A DNA stretch of 64,000 nt from Marinobacter litoralis (GCF_003336705.1 NZ_QMDL01000002.1:171262-235261), one strand, 5' to 3'. Shown: positions 36,359 through 46,653, counted from the first letter of the stretch. The notes: a model not told the origin generated them from the sequence alone. Program-made: numbers and translations.

Positions 36359-38566
36359 ATGACATTCAAGCTTGCTTCCCTGCTTTCCGTTTCTTTGCTG
36401 ATAACTGCCTGTGGCGGTGGCGACAGTGCCATAGATGGCGCACGCAATGCTCCCAACCGGTTTGGCAGCACCATCAACGCGCTTGACGATTTCAGCCCCG
36501 GCAGTACAGGCGATTCCAGCAACGCCAAAGGCCTGAAAGAAAACCAAGTGCGCGTTACCATGGAAGTGCCTGCCAATTACGCCCCCAACGGAGAAGCCAC
36601 GCGCCGCAACCTGCGCATAGTGGTTCCCGACCGTATTCAGGTATACAGAACCAACCATTCCCTGCAAGTGCTGGATGACGTAGAGCACACCATCGACACC
36701 GGCGACGACGGGCACTTCATTGTTGGCTTCAAAAACGGCCTCCCCACTGGCCCTGACGTTGTCATCGAAGCCACCTGGAATGGCAATGGCGGCATCACCA
36801 TGAAAGCACTGGCTGCCGATTCCGACCGGGATGTGAAGGTAAATCCCTTCTCTCACTATGTGGTTCAGGAAATCCTCGGTGAGAAGTACCAGGCCAACGA
36901 TTTCCAAACCGTGATGGATTGCGTGAACGACACGGGCGGCGGCTTGTGCCTGAACAAGTATGTTTGGTCGACGCTTGCCGATCAGGTACACGATTTCGAG
37001 ATCGATATTCCCGACAACGCAAACGTGTCGTCGGCACTCGACCGCCTGAAAACGCGGGTAGACTTTGCGAGCTATGTGGATGATGTTGCAGAATACGCTC
37101 TGCTTAACGAAAGCGCATCTGGCAGCATCAAAGCCAGCTCCGCTGACTATAATTCGGTGTTTTTCGGGCTGGAACTGGGGGCTACCGCACAGGAGGAAGG
37201 CGCGTCGTCTGCTGGACTGTGGGGCTTGCGCACCACTCAGGAAGTAGATCTGACCGGCGGCAACGGCGGTGCATTTCTTTACCCTGCACTAACGCTGACC
37301 ACGTTCGATGCGTTTGGTTTGAGCGTGACCTCTTTGGCCACGGACATACCCTATCATCGGCAGACCATAAGCCAATCGCCGGATAATCAGTTTAATACCG
37401 CACTATGGCAACCGAATAGCCATTCCAGCGCCCCCGGCGCAGCGACACTCACCCCGAAGTCGCCCGCCGATGCCCCCAAGCCCGCGCGGTTGCTGGCCGG
37501 CCGGGCCCTTTACCAAACCATTACCTATCCGTCTGAAAGTCGAACCATTGGCTGGACCCGAAATCCGTATTATTTCGACGCCTTTACCACCAAGCCCATC
37601 AACGCGCAAACCGGTCCTGACCGGGTACTGGCGAGTTACTTTACGGCAGGTAAGGCGATTTCCCTGAACACTCAGGGGACTCAGTTAAAGCGAAGCGGTA
37701 CGCTGGAAAACCACTACTTGTCAGCATTCGAGCTGCACTTGCTGCGCAGCAACGATTTCGATTTATCGAACGCCGAGGGTAACTTTAATATGGTGTATTT
37801 CGCTGGCAGCTTCGGCAACAGCGATCCGGTTGCCTTTGAATCGGGGGTGGGCACGCTCAGTACAGGGGCTGCAGCCAATAACGAGCTTTCAGCCAACATT
37901 ACTACCACTACCTTTAGGGTGTCTCGCGCCGCGAACGGTTCAGTGTTCCCGGCTCCGGACACTGAATCTGAAGCACTGACGATTGCCAACCGCCGCTCAA
38001 AACTGAGTGACGGAACCCGTTTTATGGGCCGTTTGAGCCTATGTTCTGAATGCCCAGACACAGACTACACGAAACCTGATACCGGCCAAGGCGCCGCTTC
38101 ACCAGACGGCTCACTGCTGGCCTTTAATCTTGATGACAGCATTTGGGGTGACGGGCTTTTAGTGGCCGGTAAAGCGCCTTCTGCAAGCCTTCAAACCAAT
38201 AGTCGCTACCGTCTTCAAGGTTCTATTCTAGCGATGACCGCCAGCTCTAATGATCTGCAGCAGCTGAATGGCGGTATACTGACCTTCACCAGCAACACCG
38301 AAGCACAGCTCACCGCTACCGGCTTCAATGTGAGCCATAGCGTCAGCGATGGCCAGGTCAGTAGTCCGGAAGGCTCCGAAATCTCGGAAGTATTTAATTA
38401 CACAACCACCCCAGAGGGCGGCATTACACTTATCTCCACCACATCGGGGCTCGAACTGGAGGGTTTCTATACCGGTGAGGCCGACCAAATTTTCCTGACG
38501 GTTAAAGATGCATCTGCCGTCAGCCCTCGCACGGGCCTGCTGTTCGCCACGCTCATTCCTGAATAG
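36359..38566 (+). CDS. Large lipoprotein of unknown function
   Basis: The 735-residue protein has a lipobox ITAC with the lipid-bearing Cys at residue 18, followed by Gly-Gly-Gly-Asp. Lack of Asp at +2 suggests outer-membrane sorting. The N-terminal part (to about 130) looks like a beta-sandwich; the middle and C-terminus are rich in Ser, Thr, Gly and Asn strands. Two cysteines sit in LCSECPDTD near residue 560. No known domain is recognised. It stands alone between a hairpin and the glucosaminidase gene. Confidence 0.8.
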   Translation: MTFKLASLLSVSLLITACGGGDSAIDGARNAPNRFGSTINALDDFSPGSTGDSSNAKGLKENQVRVTMEVPANYAPNGEATRRNLRIVVPDRIQVYRTNHSLQVLDDVEHTIDTGDDGHFIVGFKNGLPTGPDVVIEATWNGNGGITMKALAADSDRDVKVNPFSHYVVQEILGEKYQANDFQTVMDCVNDTGGGLCLNKYVWSTLADQVHDFEIDIPDNANVSSALDRLKTRVDFASYVDDVAEYALLNESASGSIKASSADYNSVFFGLELGATAQEEGASSAGLWGLRTTQEVDLTGGNGGAFLYPALTLTTFDAFGLSVTSLATDIPYHRQTISQSPDNQFNTALWQPNSHSSAPGAATLTPKSPADAPKPARLLAGRALYQTITYPSESRTIGWTRNPYYFDAFTTKPINAQTGPDRVLASYFTAGKAISLNTQGTQLKRSGTLENHYLSAFELHLLRSNDFDLSNAEGNFNMVYFAGSFGNSDPVAFESGVGTLSTGAAANNELSANITTTTFRVSRAANGSVFPAPDTESEALTIANRRSKLSDGTRFMGRLSLCSECPDTDYTKPDTGQGAASPDGSLLAFNLDDSIWGDGLLVAGKAPSASLQTNSRYRLQGSILAMTASSNDLQQLNGGILTFTSNTEAQLTATGFNVSHSVSDGQVSSPEGSEISEVFNYTTTPEGGITLISTTSGLELEGFYTGEADQIFLTVKDASAVSPRTGLLFATLIPE

Positions 38567-38643
38567 GCCAAGACATCCCTGAAGCCGGAAAAAGGCTTAT
38601 AACCTGTTATAATTCCCTCCATATCGATTTTAGAGAGGGATTT

Positions 38644-39558
38644 ATGACGGCTGTTTCTCGCGCATTGTTACTCTGCGTTCCGCTGATTTTATTTGCCGGC
38701 GCTGGCGCGCTTTACACGCCCTTTGGGAGTCAGCTAGAGGATGAGGCCGACGTTGCCCTCAGTTCGTTGCCCAAACTGCCTTCTTGGGCCGCTACCCCCC
38801 TTCCGGATTTCTCCACCATTCGCGACACCACCGAGCGAAAAGCAGCGTTCTTTTCCTTTTTGTATCCGCGCATTGTATTGGCCAACAGTCGTATTCTGAT
38901 TGAGCGCCAGTATCTTGAATCTCTGCGCAGCAATACCAAGCTTTCCGATACGGAATTGAAGTGGCTGGCCGAACACGCGGCGCGGCTTCGTATTGACGAG
39001 GCAAATGGCAGCAAGGCCCAGTTTGCTCTTTTAGAGAAACGTATCGGGGTGATCCCCCCCTCACTCATTCTTGCCCAAGCTGCGAACGAATCCGCATGGG
39101 GCACCTCACGCTTTGCCACCCAGGGCAACAATCTGTTCGGCCAGTGGTGCTTTTCGAAAGGCTGCGGGTTGGTGCCGCTCAGCCGAGTTCCCGGAGCCAG
39201 CCACGAGGTCGCCAAGTTCGCGTCACCCTATGGCTCTATTCGTGCTTATATCACCAACCTGAACCGTCACCCGACTTACCAACGGGTTCGGGATGTACGG
39301 CAAAAAGCACGTCGAAACGGCAATCCGCTATCAGGTGTTGCTATGGCCAGCGGTTTGCTCGGCTATTCGGAGCGCGGCGAGGACTACGTTAAAGAAATCC
39401 GGGCGATGATCCGCTATAACAACCTGGAATTCTACGACAAACAATTCCAGGCCCTAATTGCAGACCGATCTCCGGAACACCTGCTAAAGCTGGCCACTGC
39501 ATCCAACGCCGAAGCTCTTTTGCCCGGATCCAGTGATGTTAACGCGCCTGAACACTAA
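38644..39558 (+). CDS. Bax-like glucosaminidase domain protein
   Basis: The 304-residue protein has a hydrophobic N-terminus (about residues 6-25) and a glucosaminidase fold: IPPSLILAQAANESAWGTSRFATQGNNLFGQW, with Glu in ANESAWG as candidate catalytic acid. YGSIRAYITNLNRHPTYQRVR and LLGYSERGEDYVKEIRAMI follow, as in E. coli Bax. It should act on peptidoglycan in the periplasm. Confidence 0.88.
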   Translation: MTAVSRALLLCVPLILFAGAGALYTPFGSQLEDEADVALSSLPKLPSWAATPLPDFSTIRDTTERKAAFFSFLYPRIVLANSRILIERQYLESLRSNTKLSDTELKWLAEHAARLRIDEANGSKAQFALLEKRIGVIPPSLILAQAANESAWGTSRFATQGNNLFGQWCFSKGCGLVPLSRVPGASHEVAKFASPYGSIRAYITNLNRHPTYQRVRDVRQKARRNGNPLSGVAMASGLLGYSERGEDYVKEIRAMIRYNNLEFYDKQFQALIADRSPEHLLKLATASNAEALLPGSSDVNAPEH

Positions 39559-39591
39559 CCCCTTAAACTGAATCAACAGAGACGTTGCGAT

Positions 39592-40488
39592 ATGCTTAAT
39601 TTCCTGCCCGCCCCTCTCAAAGGGGTTCTGGTACTGCTGCTCATCGTTCTGAATACGGTTATTTTCCTGCCGTTTTTGCTGCTGTTTGCCATTATTAAAC
39701 TGATTTTGCCGGTTATGTTGATTCGTAAGGGCTGCACCATCGTGATCAACGGCATCGCGTGGTATTGGATTGGTTTTAACAACACCTTGATGCGGATTTT
39801 CCACAGAGTGGAGTGGGATGTCCGTGGCGCCCAAACGCTGAGCAAAGACCACTGGTATTTCGTAACCTGCAACCACCAAAGCTGGGCCGACATTACCGCC
39901 ATTCAATACGTACTGAACAGTAAAATTCCCTTGCTGAAGTTCTTCCTCAAAAAAGAACTGATCTGGGTCCCGCTGCTGGGCATTGCCTGGTGGGCGCTGG
40001 ATTTCCCGTTCATGCACCGCCATACCAAAGCACAACTCGCCAAACGTCCTGAGCTGAAGGGCAAAGACATTGAAGCCACCAAAGCTGCGTGCGAGAAGTT
40101 CCGCTATACGCCGGTGACAATTTTCAACTTCATGGAAGGCACCCGGTTTACGCCAGAGAAACACCAGCGCCAGAATTCGCCCTACAATAATCTGCTGAAA
40201 CCCAAAGCCGGAGGCACCGCCTTTGTGTTCGGGGCGATGGGCGAGATGATTCACACCATGCTGGACGTAACAATTGTCTATCCCGGCGGCACACCCGGGA
40301 TCTGGGACTATATGTGCGGCCGGGTGAAGAAGATCATCGTAGACATTCGCACCCGCGAAGTCCCGGCGCAGTTCCTGGGCATGGACTATGAAGGCGACCG
40401 GGAAAAACGGGTAGAGTTTCAGCGCTGGGTCAGCGGTATTTGGGCCGAGAAAGATGCCCTGATTGATCAGCTGAAGAAGGAAGGCTGA
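39592..40488 (+). CDS. PlsC-family acyltransferase (YihG-like)
   Basis: The 298-residue protein has two N-terminal membrane stretches (about 8-50). The acyltransferase motifs are NHQSWAD (HX4D, about residue 97) and FMEGTRFTPEK. It resembles YihG, which acylates lysophosphatidic acid in the inner membrane. It converges with the LuxR-type gene, and a shared hairpin lies between the two stops. Confidence 0.88.
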   Translation: MLNFLPAPLKGVLVLLLIVLNTVIFLPFLLLFAIIKLILPVMLIRKGCTIVINGIAWYWIGFNNTLMRIFHRVEWDVRGAQTLSKDHWYFVTCNHQSWADITAIQYVLNSKIPLLKFFLKKELIWVPLLGIAWWALDFPFMHRHTKAQLAKRPELKGKDIEATKAACEKFRYTPVTIFNFMEGTRFTPEKHQRQNSPYNNLLKPKAGGTAFVFGAMGEMIHTMLDVTIVYPGGTPGIWDYMCGRVKKIIVDIRTREVPAQFLGMDYEGDREKRVEFQRWVSGIWAEKDALIDQLKKEG

Positions 40489-40500
40489 TACACAAACAAC

Positions 40501-40534
40501 AGAGAGTTGGGGCTTAAAGCAGCCCCAGCTCTCT
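40501..40534. terminator. Bidirectional hairpin containing the luxR stop codon
   Basis: AGAGAGTTGGGGC pairs with GCCCCAGCTCTCT around an eight-base loop, with one unpaired T/G. The loop contains the minus-strand stop codon, so one arm lies in the last codons of the regulator gene. It follows the plus-strand acyltransferase stop by 12 bases. Confidence 0.65.
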
Positions 40535-43210
40535 GGCTCGCACAATGGCCTGGGTTCTGGACTTCACATCCAGCTTGGCATTGATTCGGCGGGCGTGCGT
40601 TTTCACGGTATGCAACGAAATATGCAGCTTGTCGGCAATTGCCTGATTCGACAAGCCTTTGGCAATCAATTCCAGCACGCCGTGCTCCCGCTCGCTAATC
40701 GGTTCAGCCAACTGCCCTACCAAGGCCCCAGCCTCACACCCGAACAGCTCACCAAGCGCCTTGGTAAACTCATTTTCGGGCAAAAGCGAAAACACTTTAT
40801 CCATTACCGGTGTCAGTTCTTTGAATAACTCCAGGAATGGGCTGATGAAATGCTCTGTAGAAGCTTGCACGACCACCACTTCCAGCTGTTTCCTTGCCGC
40901 CTGAACGCCTCTTTCAGACAGCAGAAGCACGGAATTCAGCAAGCCAACGTGAAGCTGCAACCCCCACGGAAGCGCGTCGCCATATCGCTGGTGAATGCTT
41001 TCGAGATTTTCTCTGGCCCGCACAAGGTCACCGGACGCAATCGCCTCCCGCACCTGCAGGCAATCCATCAGCCCCGGCATGGTAGGGAACAACTCAGGCA
41101 CACAGCCGTCCTGGCGATAGGGCTCCAGCTTAGCAATCGCCTGTTTGGCGCTGTCGATTTGGCCGCATGCCAGCCAGCAACTGGCTTTGAGCGCTTCAAG
41201 GACAGGAACGTATAGCGACTCATCCACCTGCCAGGCGTGCATGGTGCGCTCCGCCCGACCAATCCAGACAAACGCTTCGTCTAGCATGCCTTGGCTGCGA
41301 CACATAAACACCCGTAGCGCCATGGCAAGCAACAGCCCCAAATCCCGTGTTTGCTCCGCGTGACGCGTGCAACGCACCAGCAAGCGATCTGCCTCTTTCA
41401 ATCGGCCTTGATGCCACAGCACCAGCACCAAGCTTAACTCTAAGCGAGTCTCGCCAATTCGGGCGGGTCGGCTCAATTCCTGTAACGATGTATCCAAGCC
41501 GGTGCGCAGCAAGTTTTCTGCGTGCCCTAACGCGCCCTTGCTCAACTCGATTCGAGCGTGCGAATAAACCGCAAGTGCTTCCGACCCGGAATCTCCCGCT
41601 TCTCTAGCGAGCTTCGACGCTTGACGGTTTGCTTCCCGGGCTTCCTGAAAGCGCCCGGCGGCGCATAAAGCGTTGGAACGTAAGATATACGTGACCAGTT
41701 GCGCCTGAGCAGACAGACCACCGGTACTGAGTGCTTTATCCGCCATTGCGAGGGCTGGCTGCACAAACCCTTCGCCTCTCAGGATAAATGCTTTCAGAGC
41801 GAAGATTCGTGATTCGTGATCTTTCCAGCCTTCCGGCGCAAACCCTTCCAGCAACTGGCGCGCCTGGCGAAACTGGCCTCCGATGGCGTGCACCCAGCCG
41901 TAAACAATCCTCAATCTGGCACTGCGTTCGAGTAAATATTCCGGCAGGTTTTTCCGAAGCATGAGCAGTGACGCCGTGTCTTGGCCCAACAGCAGCGCTT
42001 CCGTGCCTTCTGATGCAATACGCACGACTTCGTCGTTGTCACCGGCCAATACTGCACACTTCAACGCCTCCGGGAACTGCTCTCGTTGACCAAACCATTG
42101 GCTGGCCCGAAGCATACGCGCTGAGCGCCCGGCCACCGGATGGCTTTGCAAAAAGGCTTGTAACAAAGGATTGAAGCGGAACCACCGCCCCCGACCCGGG
42201 ATCAGTTTAATGGGCAGGCCGAGCTCAACCGCCTGTGACGGGGCTAATGTATTGTCGCTATCATGACCGCCGATTGCGTAAAACAGCTCATCACAGCAAC
42301 TATCGAGTTCTGCGACGATTTTCAGAGATTTGATTTGCGTTGTTGTCAGCGGCTGGCATACGGAATCTTTTAGAAAGCGTTCCACGTAGGGGCTTTCCTG
42401 AATAGGTCGGCGATCTTGGGAAGTTTCCAGCTCCCGACGATATAACGCCAACGGCGTTAGCCAGCCTTCCGTCATATTATAGAGATGGTCAATAGAAACG
42501 CTGGTAATCTGGCTCTCGGCATTGGCCTTCTGGAAGAATTCAAAGGTTTCGGAGCGCGTTAGTTCAAGGCGGTCCGACCCGATTCGACGGTAATTTCCAT
42601 TGAGTTGTAAGGTGTGGCTGGCAAACGGAAGCGGCAAGCGAGATACCAGCGCAATCGCCAGATTTCCCGGTATGTGGGTTACCAGATAATGAAGCAGTCC
42701 GATTACGGCCGGATTGGTGACATGCTGGAGATTGTCCAGAACCAACACTTCCGGTTGCGTGGGCGATTGGCGCGCCTTAGACACCAACATCAATGCGAGA
42801 TGATCCTCAAAGGCTTCGCTGGTTCCCTTCCCCATATCGGGGAGCTTTAACGCCGTAGTTAACACGGATAGAAATCGCGAGGGTGCGTTGTCACCGGTGC
42901 TCAAGGAGATCCAACGTACGGTCGCCAGCTCAGTTCCTTCGGCGGAAGCAGAAAGAGCGCTGACCAACGCATGGGTTTTGCCGTACCCACCTGGGGCTTC
43001 AATGCTTAGCACGTGCCCCGGGTTCAACGCTTCCCGCAGGGCTTGCTCCAGTTCCGGCCGACGCAATCGGTCAGCGGGTATCGATGGAAGTTGTAGGCGA
43101 TGTTCAAGAAGATCACGAACCAATTCACCATGCTGAACACCGGCATTGGCAATTTGAAATTCGTCGTTAGCTGCACAGCCGTCGCTTAAAGGTTTCACGC
43201 TCTGCCCCAT
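40514..43210 (-). CDS. MalT-like LuxR family ATP-dependent regulator
   Basis: The 898-residue protein has a P-loop APGGYGKTH (about residues 72-80), a VLVLDNLQHV Walker B-like segment near 170, then a long TPR-like helical region. The C-terminal GerE-type helix-turn-helix is LSEREHGVLELIAKGLSNQA through TVKTHARRINAKLDV. Such STAND regulators are activated by a small ligand. It lies downstream of DUF1302/DUF1329 on the same strand, separated by a terminator, and probably controls them. Confidence 0.88.
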   Translation of the reverse strand: MGQSVKPLSDGCAANDEFQIANAGVQHGELVRDLLEHRLQLPSIPADRLRRPELEQALREALNPGHVLSIEAPGGYGKTHALVSALSASAEGTELATVRWISLSTGDNAPSRFLSVLTTALKLPDMGKGTSEAFEDHLALMLVSKARQSPTQPEVLVLDNLQHVTNPAVIGLLHYLVTHIPGNLAIALVSRLPLPFASHTLQLNGNYRRIGSDRLELTRSETFEFFQKANAESQITSVSIDHLYNMTEGWLTPLALYRRELETSQDRRPIQESPYVERFLKDSVCQPLTTTQIKSLKIVAELDSCCDELFYAIGGHDSDNTLAPSQAVELGLPIKLIPGRGRWFRFNPLLQAFLQSHPVAGRSARMLRASQWFGQREQFPEALKCAVLAGDNDEVVRIASEGTEALLLGQDTASLLMLRKNLPEYLLERSARLRIVYGWVHAIGGQFRQARQLLEGFAPEGWKDHESRIFALKAFILRGEGFVQPALAMADKALSTGGLSAQAQLVTYILRSNALCAAGRFQEAREANRQASKLAREAGDSGSEALAVYSHARIELSKGALGHAENLLRTGLDTSLQELSRPARIGETRLELSLVLVLWHQGRLKEADRLLVRCTRHAEQTRDLGLLLAMALRVFMCRSQGMLDEAFVWIGRAERTMHAWQVDESLYVPVLEALKASCWLACGQIDSAKQAIAKLEPYRQDGCVPELFPTMPGLMDCLQVREAIASGDLVRARENLESIHQRYGDALPWGLQLHVGLLNSVLLLSERGVQAARKQLEVVVVQASTEHFISPFLELFKELTPVMDKVFSLLPENEFTKALGELFGCEAGALVGQLAEPISEREHGVLELIAKGLSNQAIADKLHISLHTVKTHARRINAKLDVKSRTQAIVRARELGLL

Positions 43211-43423
43211 TCAAAACCAGGCAAGGTTGCAAACAGCCTGGTACAACTATGATTCGCTTAGGTATTTAAGCGCTGGCGCCCGACATAGGGGTCGCCTTTA
43301 GTATGAGATTAAGGGTAGAGGGTAAACCAAATAACAGGCCATTAGCAAAAAATGACCCTTTCCGACATTGCAATATAGGCGCGTGATTTGAATCACATTT
43401 TCGGCAAATATTTACATCCACAA

Positions 43424-43450
43424 AAAAGGCGAGCCAGAGGCTCGCCTTTT
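43424..43450 (-). terminator. Intrinsic terminator after the DUF1329 gene
   Basis: AAAAGGCGAGCC and GGCTCGCCTTTT pair exactly over a three-base loop. On the minus strand the right arm runs into a stretch of T. It is 21 bases past the stop. Confidence 0.9.
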
Positions 43451-43470
43451 CAACCACATTAATTGCGGAA

Positions 43471-44832
43471 TTAACGCGTGCCAGCTCTTCGCAGAGCAGC
43501 CGGCGTGTAATCACGCGAATGACGCTCAGCACCGAAGGTGTAAGGATTGTTCTCTTCGTTGGTCAGCCCCAACACCAAATAGCGGCCAGAAAGCAAATCG
43601 TACAACACTTCGACGGCGTACCAGGGCACATCCTTATCGTAGAACTGCATGGTGTGCGCTTCGGCTACACGCCACAGCTCTCCACGGCCATCGTAATGAT
43701 CAATTACCCCGGCCTGCCATGAATCCTCGTCGATGTAGAAGTCACGCTGAGCGTAAACGTGACGCTCACCTTCTTTCAAAGTAGCGCGAACGTGCCATAC
43801 CCGGTGCAATTCATAGCGCGTCAGATCCTGATTAATGTGCCCGGCTTTGATGATGTCATCATAGTTCAGATCACGATCAACCAATTTGTAGGAGTTATAC
43901 GGAATGTACATCTCTTTCTTGCCCAGCAACTCCCAGTTGTAACGGTCTGGAGCGCCGTTGAACATATCGAAGTTGTCACTGGTACGCATGCCATCCGCCG
44001 CTGTACCCGGGCCGTCGTAGGCTACCTGAGGCGCACGACGAACACGACGCTGACCCGCGTTGTAAACCCAGGCACGACGCGGCTCTTTTACCTGGTCGAT
44101 GGTTTCGTGGACGAGGAGTACGTTACCCGCCAAACGTGCCGGCCCGGTAATGGCCTGCTTGAAGTAGAACAGAACGTTGTCGTCTTGCCCCTTCTTATAA
44201 TCCGTCAATGCGCTGTTCCAGGTAATCTCGTCCTGGAATCGCACGATGGAGTAAGCACCATTCGCGGTAGGCGTTGCCTGCCCTACATTACGTGCGACCG
44301 AACCACCACGATAACGGGTGATGTGGTTCCAGATAACCTCTAGACCATTCTGCGGAACGGGAAACGGCGTAGCGCTTTCATAGTTGCCAAGCCCGTTACC
44401 GTTCTGAATAAGCTCTACCGTGGTGGCGTTTTCGACGGTTTTATCCATAACGTCTTTCGGATAAGTCGCCGTCCGGTGGGTTTGATACACCGGAATCTTG
44501 TAATCAGCGTATTGACGAATCATCGCAACCTGGCCCGGCGACAACTTGTCGGCGTACTGATCAACGTTACTCTGATCAATCACGAATTCAGGCTTTTCAT
44601 CCGGGAACGGGTTAACGTAGATTCCGTCGCCCTTATAGCCTGCGGGCGGCGTTGTCATGCCGCCAGTCCAGGCCGGGATGGCGCCGCCGTTGCCGGCTTT
44701 CTCAGCACCGATCGGGGTCAATGTATCACCCAACTTGGCCGCTTCGCCGGCAGAAACTGCACCCCAGGCCTGGCCAGCAAACATGCTTGCGGCCAGAACA
44801 CCTGTAGCTAAGAGTTTCTTGTTCAGTTTCAT
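43471..44832 (-). CDS. DUF1329 family exported protein
   Basis: The 453-residue protein has a signal peptide ending near AWGAV, then AGEAAKLGDTLTPIGAEKAGN, typical of DUF1329. The family has a LolB-like lipid-binding fold and nearly always lies beside DUF1302. It is thought to handle hydrophobic molecules at the outer membrane. The gene follows the DUF1302 gene by 33 bases and ends at a strong terminator. Confidence 0.9.
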   Translation of the reverse strand: MKLNKKLLATGVLAASMFAGQAWGAVSAGEAAKLGDTLTPIGAEKAGNGGAIPAWTGGMTTPPAGYKGDGIYVNPFPDEKPEFVIDQSNVDQYADKLSPGQVAMIRQYADYKIPVYQTHRTATYPKDVMDKTVENATTVELIQNGNGLGNYESATPFPVPQNGLEVIWNHITRYRGGSVARNVGQATPTANGAYSIVRFQDEITWNSALTDYKKGQDDNVLFYFKQAITGPARLAGNVLLVHETIDQVKEPRRAWVYNAGQRRVRRAPQVAYDGPGTAADGMRTSDNFDMFNGAPDRYNWELLGKKEMYIPYNSYKLVDRDLNYDDIIKAGHINQDLTRYELHRVWHVRATLKEGERHVYAQRDFYIDEDSWQAGVIDHYDGRGELWRVAEAHTMQFYDKDVPWYAVEVLYDLLSGRYLVLGLTNEENNPYTFGAERHSRDYTPAALRRAGTR

Positions 44833-44865
44833 TTAAATTACCTCTTTGAACAAATTCTGTCCGAT

Positions 44866-46653
44866 TTAGAATGAGTAAGAAACACTAGCACTCACGAAAT
44901 CACGGTCAGTCTTCTCGTTATAGGGTTTGCCACCAAAATAGTTGGTGTAATCGATGCTGCCAGTGATGGTGTTCTGGTAAACGCCCGTCAAAGACAAACC
45001 AATGGACTTGCTACCTTCGTTGAAGGCGCCACCCGGCTGAGGGGCATACCCCTTCACATCATGCGCCCAGAAAACGGAGGGCGTCAGATTGATACCCGCA
45101 ATCGCATTCGGGTATTCCCAAGCCAGGTTTGCACGGTAGCCCCAGGAGAATGAAGTTACGAAGCCGTCGTTTGTGCAGTTTTCGGGGTTGAGGTTGTTAT
45201 CCTCACAAGCGGTACTACCCGGAGTCGCGCCCAATCCGAAGGTTCCTGACCGACCGTAACGGGCCTCGTCTTTACCCGGCAGATCGTGGATGTAGGTTGC
45301 TCCAATCTCAGTTACCAAGGACATGCGGCTGGCCCCCATAACTTGGTCGAAGAACTTAATCAACGTCATCTGAGCCTGAGATACGCCGTAGCGGTCATTA
45401 CCGGATACAGCCACCCCGTCAGTATTGCCATTATTTTCTGCCGCGATTTTGTCTTTATCCCGAGCATAAAGAAGGCTATACGGAGCCTGCAATCCACCAT
45501 AAATCAATTCGAAGGCGTTCCACTGGATCGGCATTTTGTCCCGGTAGCTGTACTCCGCACCCAGTGACCAGCCTCCCGGTGTCGTTGTGTTGATACTGAT
45601 GCCGTACAGATCGATAGCCTCAGGGTATTCAATGAAATAATTCGGGAACGGCTTACCATTTGAAGGATCATTGGTCCGACCACTGATATACGGCAGTCGG
45701 CTATGGTACTTGATGTAATAGAAACCCAGTTCGGAATCATTCAATTGGGGAACGTACCAGCGCACAGCCACACCAAACTGGTCTTTAGCATCTGGCTCTC
45801 TATCGCCTTCACGCGCGATCACAAGTCCACTTGACTGGTTAGCCGCCTCAGAGAGTGCCCCTGTCACAAACACAGGTCCACAGCCATCCGCTACGAAATC
45901 AACGGTTGAAAAGAAGGTGCCGCAATCATCAGTCCGAATCTTTTCCCAATCGGTCTGTACGAAACCTTCAATTGTGACGTTTTCGGTTACACCGGCTGAC
46001 ATATAGAACATTTCTACCGGAAGCAACGCATCTTTCAATTGTGAACCGGGTGCACGGAAAGCCGGAATATCTACCGGGTTGATGGTGTTGATGCCACCTT
46101 GAATGTAGGTGCTCTCACCCCAGCTCAGGACTTGCTTGCCGTATCGGGCACTGACGGGCACGTTGCCCAGGTACCAATCGGTAAACACATAAGCATCAAG
46201 GATTTCGCCACCCGAGGCGTTGTCTTTGGCTTTATCGTTCAGTTCAACATAGCGACGGTCGCCGTCTTTGAGTTCAAAGTCGTACCAATAACGACCACGT
46301 ACCAAGGCACCTACGCGAGTGAGATAGTCGGAATCTACGCTGTAATCCAGGAACAGTTCACTGTTGCCTTTGACGACGTTGGACACCATGTCGCCTTTGT
46401 CAAAGTTTCGGTTGCCGTCGTCGTAGTTGTTTGTAGATGCTGTGCCACGGCCATCATGTGGCGCGAGCAAGCGCTTGTCGGCATCTTCAGTACGCCATGT
46501 GGCCCCGGCTGATAGCGTGGTATTAAACTGGACTTGCCCGGCATCCCCTAGGGGGTACGAAATAGCAAAGGCCGGGCTGGATACGCCGGCGGCGATGGCG
46601 ACGGCAAGTGGTAACTTGGTCCAGCGCTGCCAGGGTTGATTTTTTCTTGTCAT
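44866..46653 (-). CDS. DUF1302 family outer-membrane barrel
   Basis: The 595-residue protein has a signal peptide ending near SPAFA and many amphipathic strands. It ends in FVSASVSYSF, a barrel-type terminal Phe. VSARYGKQVLSWGESTYIQGGINTINP is the DUF1302 hallmark. It probably forms an outer-membrane pore or receptor for hydrophobic substrates with the DUF1329 partner. No RND transporter, often found next to this pair, is in the window. Confidence 0.9.
   Translation of the reverse strand: MTRKNQPWQRWTKLPLAVAIAAGVSSPAFAISYPLGDAGQVQFNTTLSAGATWRTEDADKRLLAPHDGRGTASTNNYDDGNRNFDKGDMVSNVVKGNSELFLDYSVDSDYLTRVGALVRGRYWYDFELKDGDRRYVELNDKAKDNASGGEILDAYVFTDWYLGNVPVSARYGKQVLSWGESTYIQGGINTINPVDIPAFRAPGSQLKDALLPVEMFYMSAGVTENVTIEGFVQTDWEKIRTDDCGTFFSTVDFVADGCGPVFVTGALSEAANQSSGLVIAREGDREPDAKDQFGVAVRWYVPQLNDSELGFYYIKYHSRLPYISGRTNDPSNGKPFPNYFIEYPEAIDLYGISINTTTPGGWSLGAEYSYRDKMPIQWNAFELIYGGLQAPYSLLYARDKDKIAAENNGNTDGVAVSGNDRYGVSQAQMTLIKFFDQVMGASRMSLVTEIGATYIHDLPGKDEARYGRSGTFGLGATPGSTACEDNNLNPENCTNDGFVTSFSWGYRANLAWEYPNAIAGINLTPSVFWAHDVKGYAPQPGGAFNEGSKSIGLSLTGVYQNTITGSIDYTNYFGGKPYNEKTDRDFVSASVSYSF

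Noticed and set aside
38608..38613. TATAAT box upstream of the Bax-like gene
   Set aside because: No -35 box at acceptable spacing (the bases there are CCGGAA), so it is not listed as a promoter.
39484..40545. 353-residue open frame antisense to the acyltransferase
   Set aside because: It covers parts of three genes on the wrong strand and has no domain.
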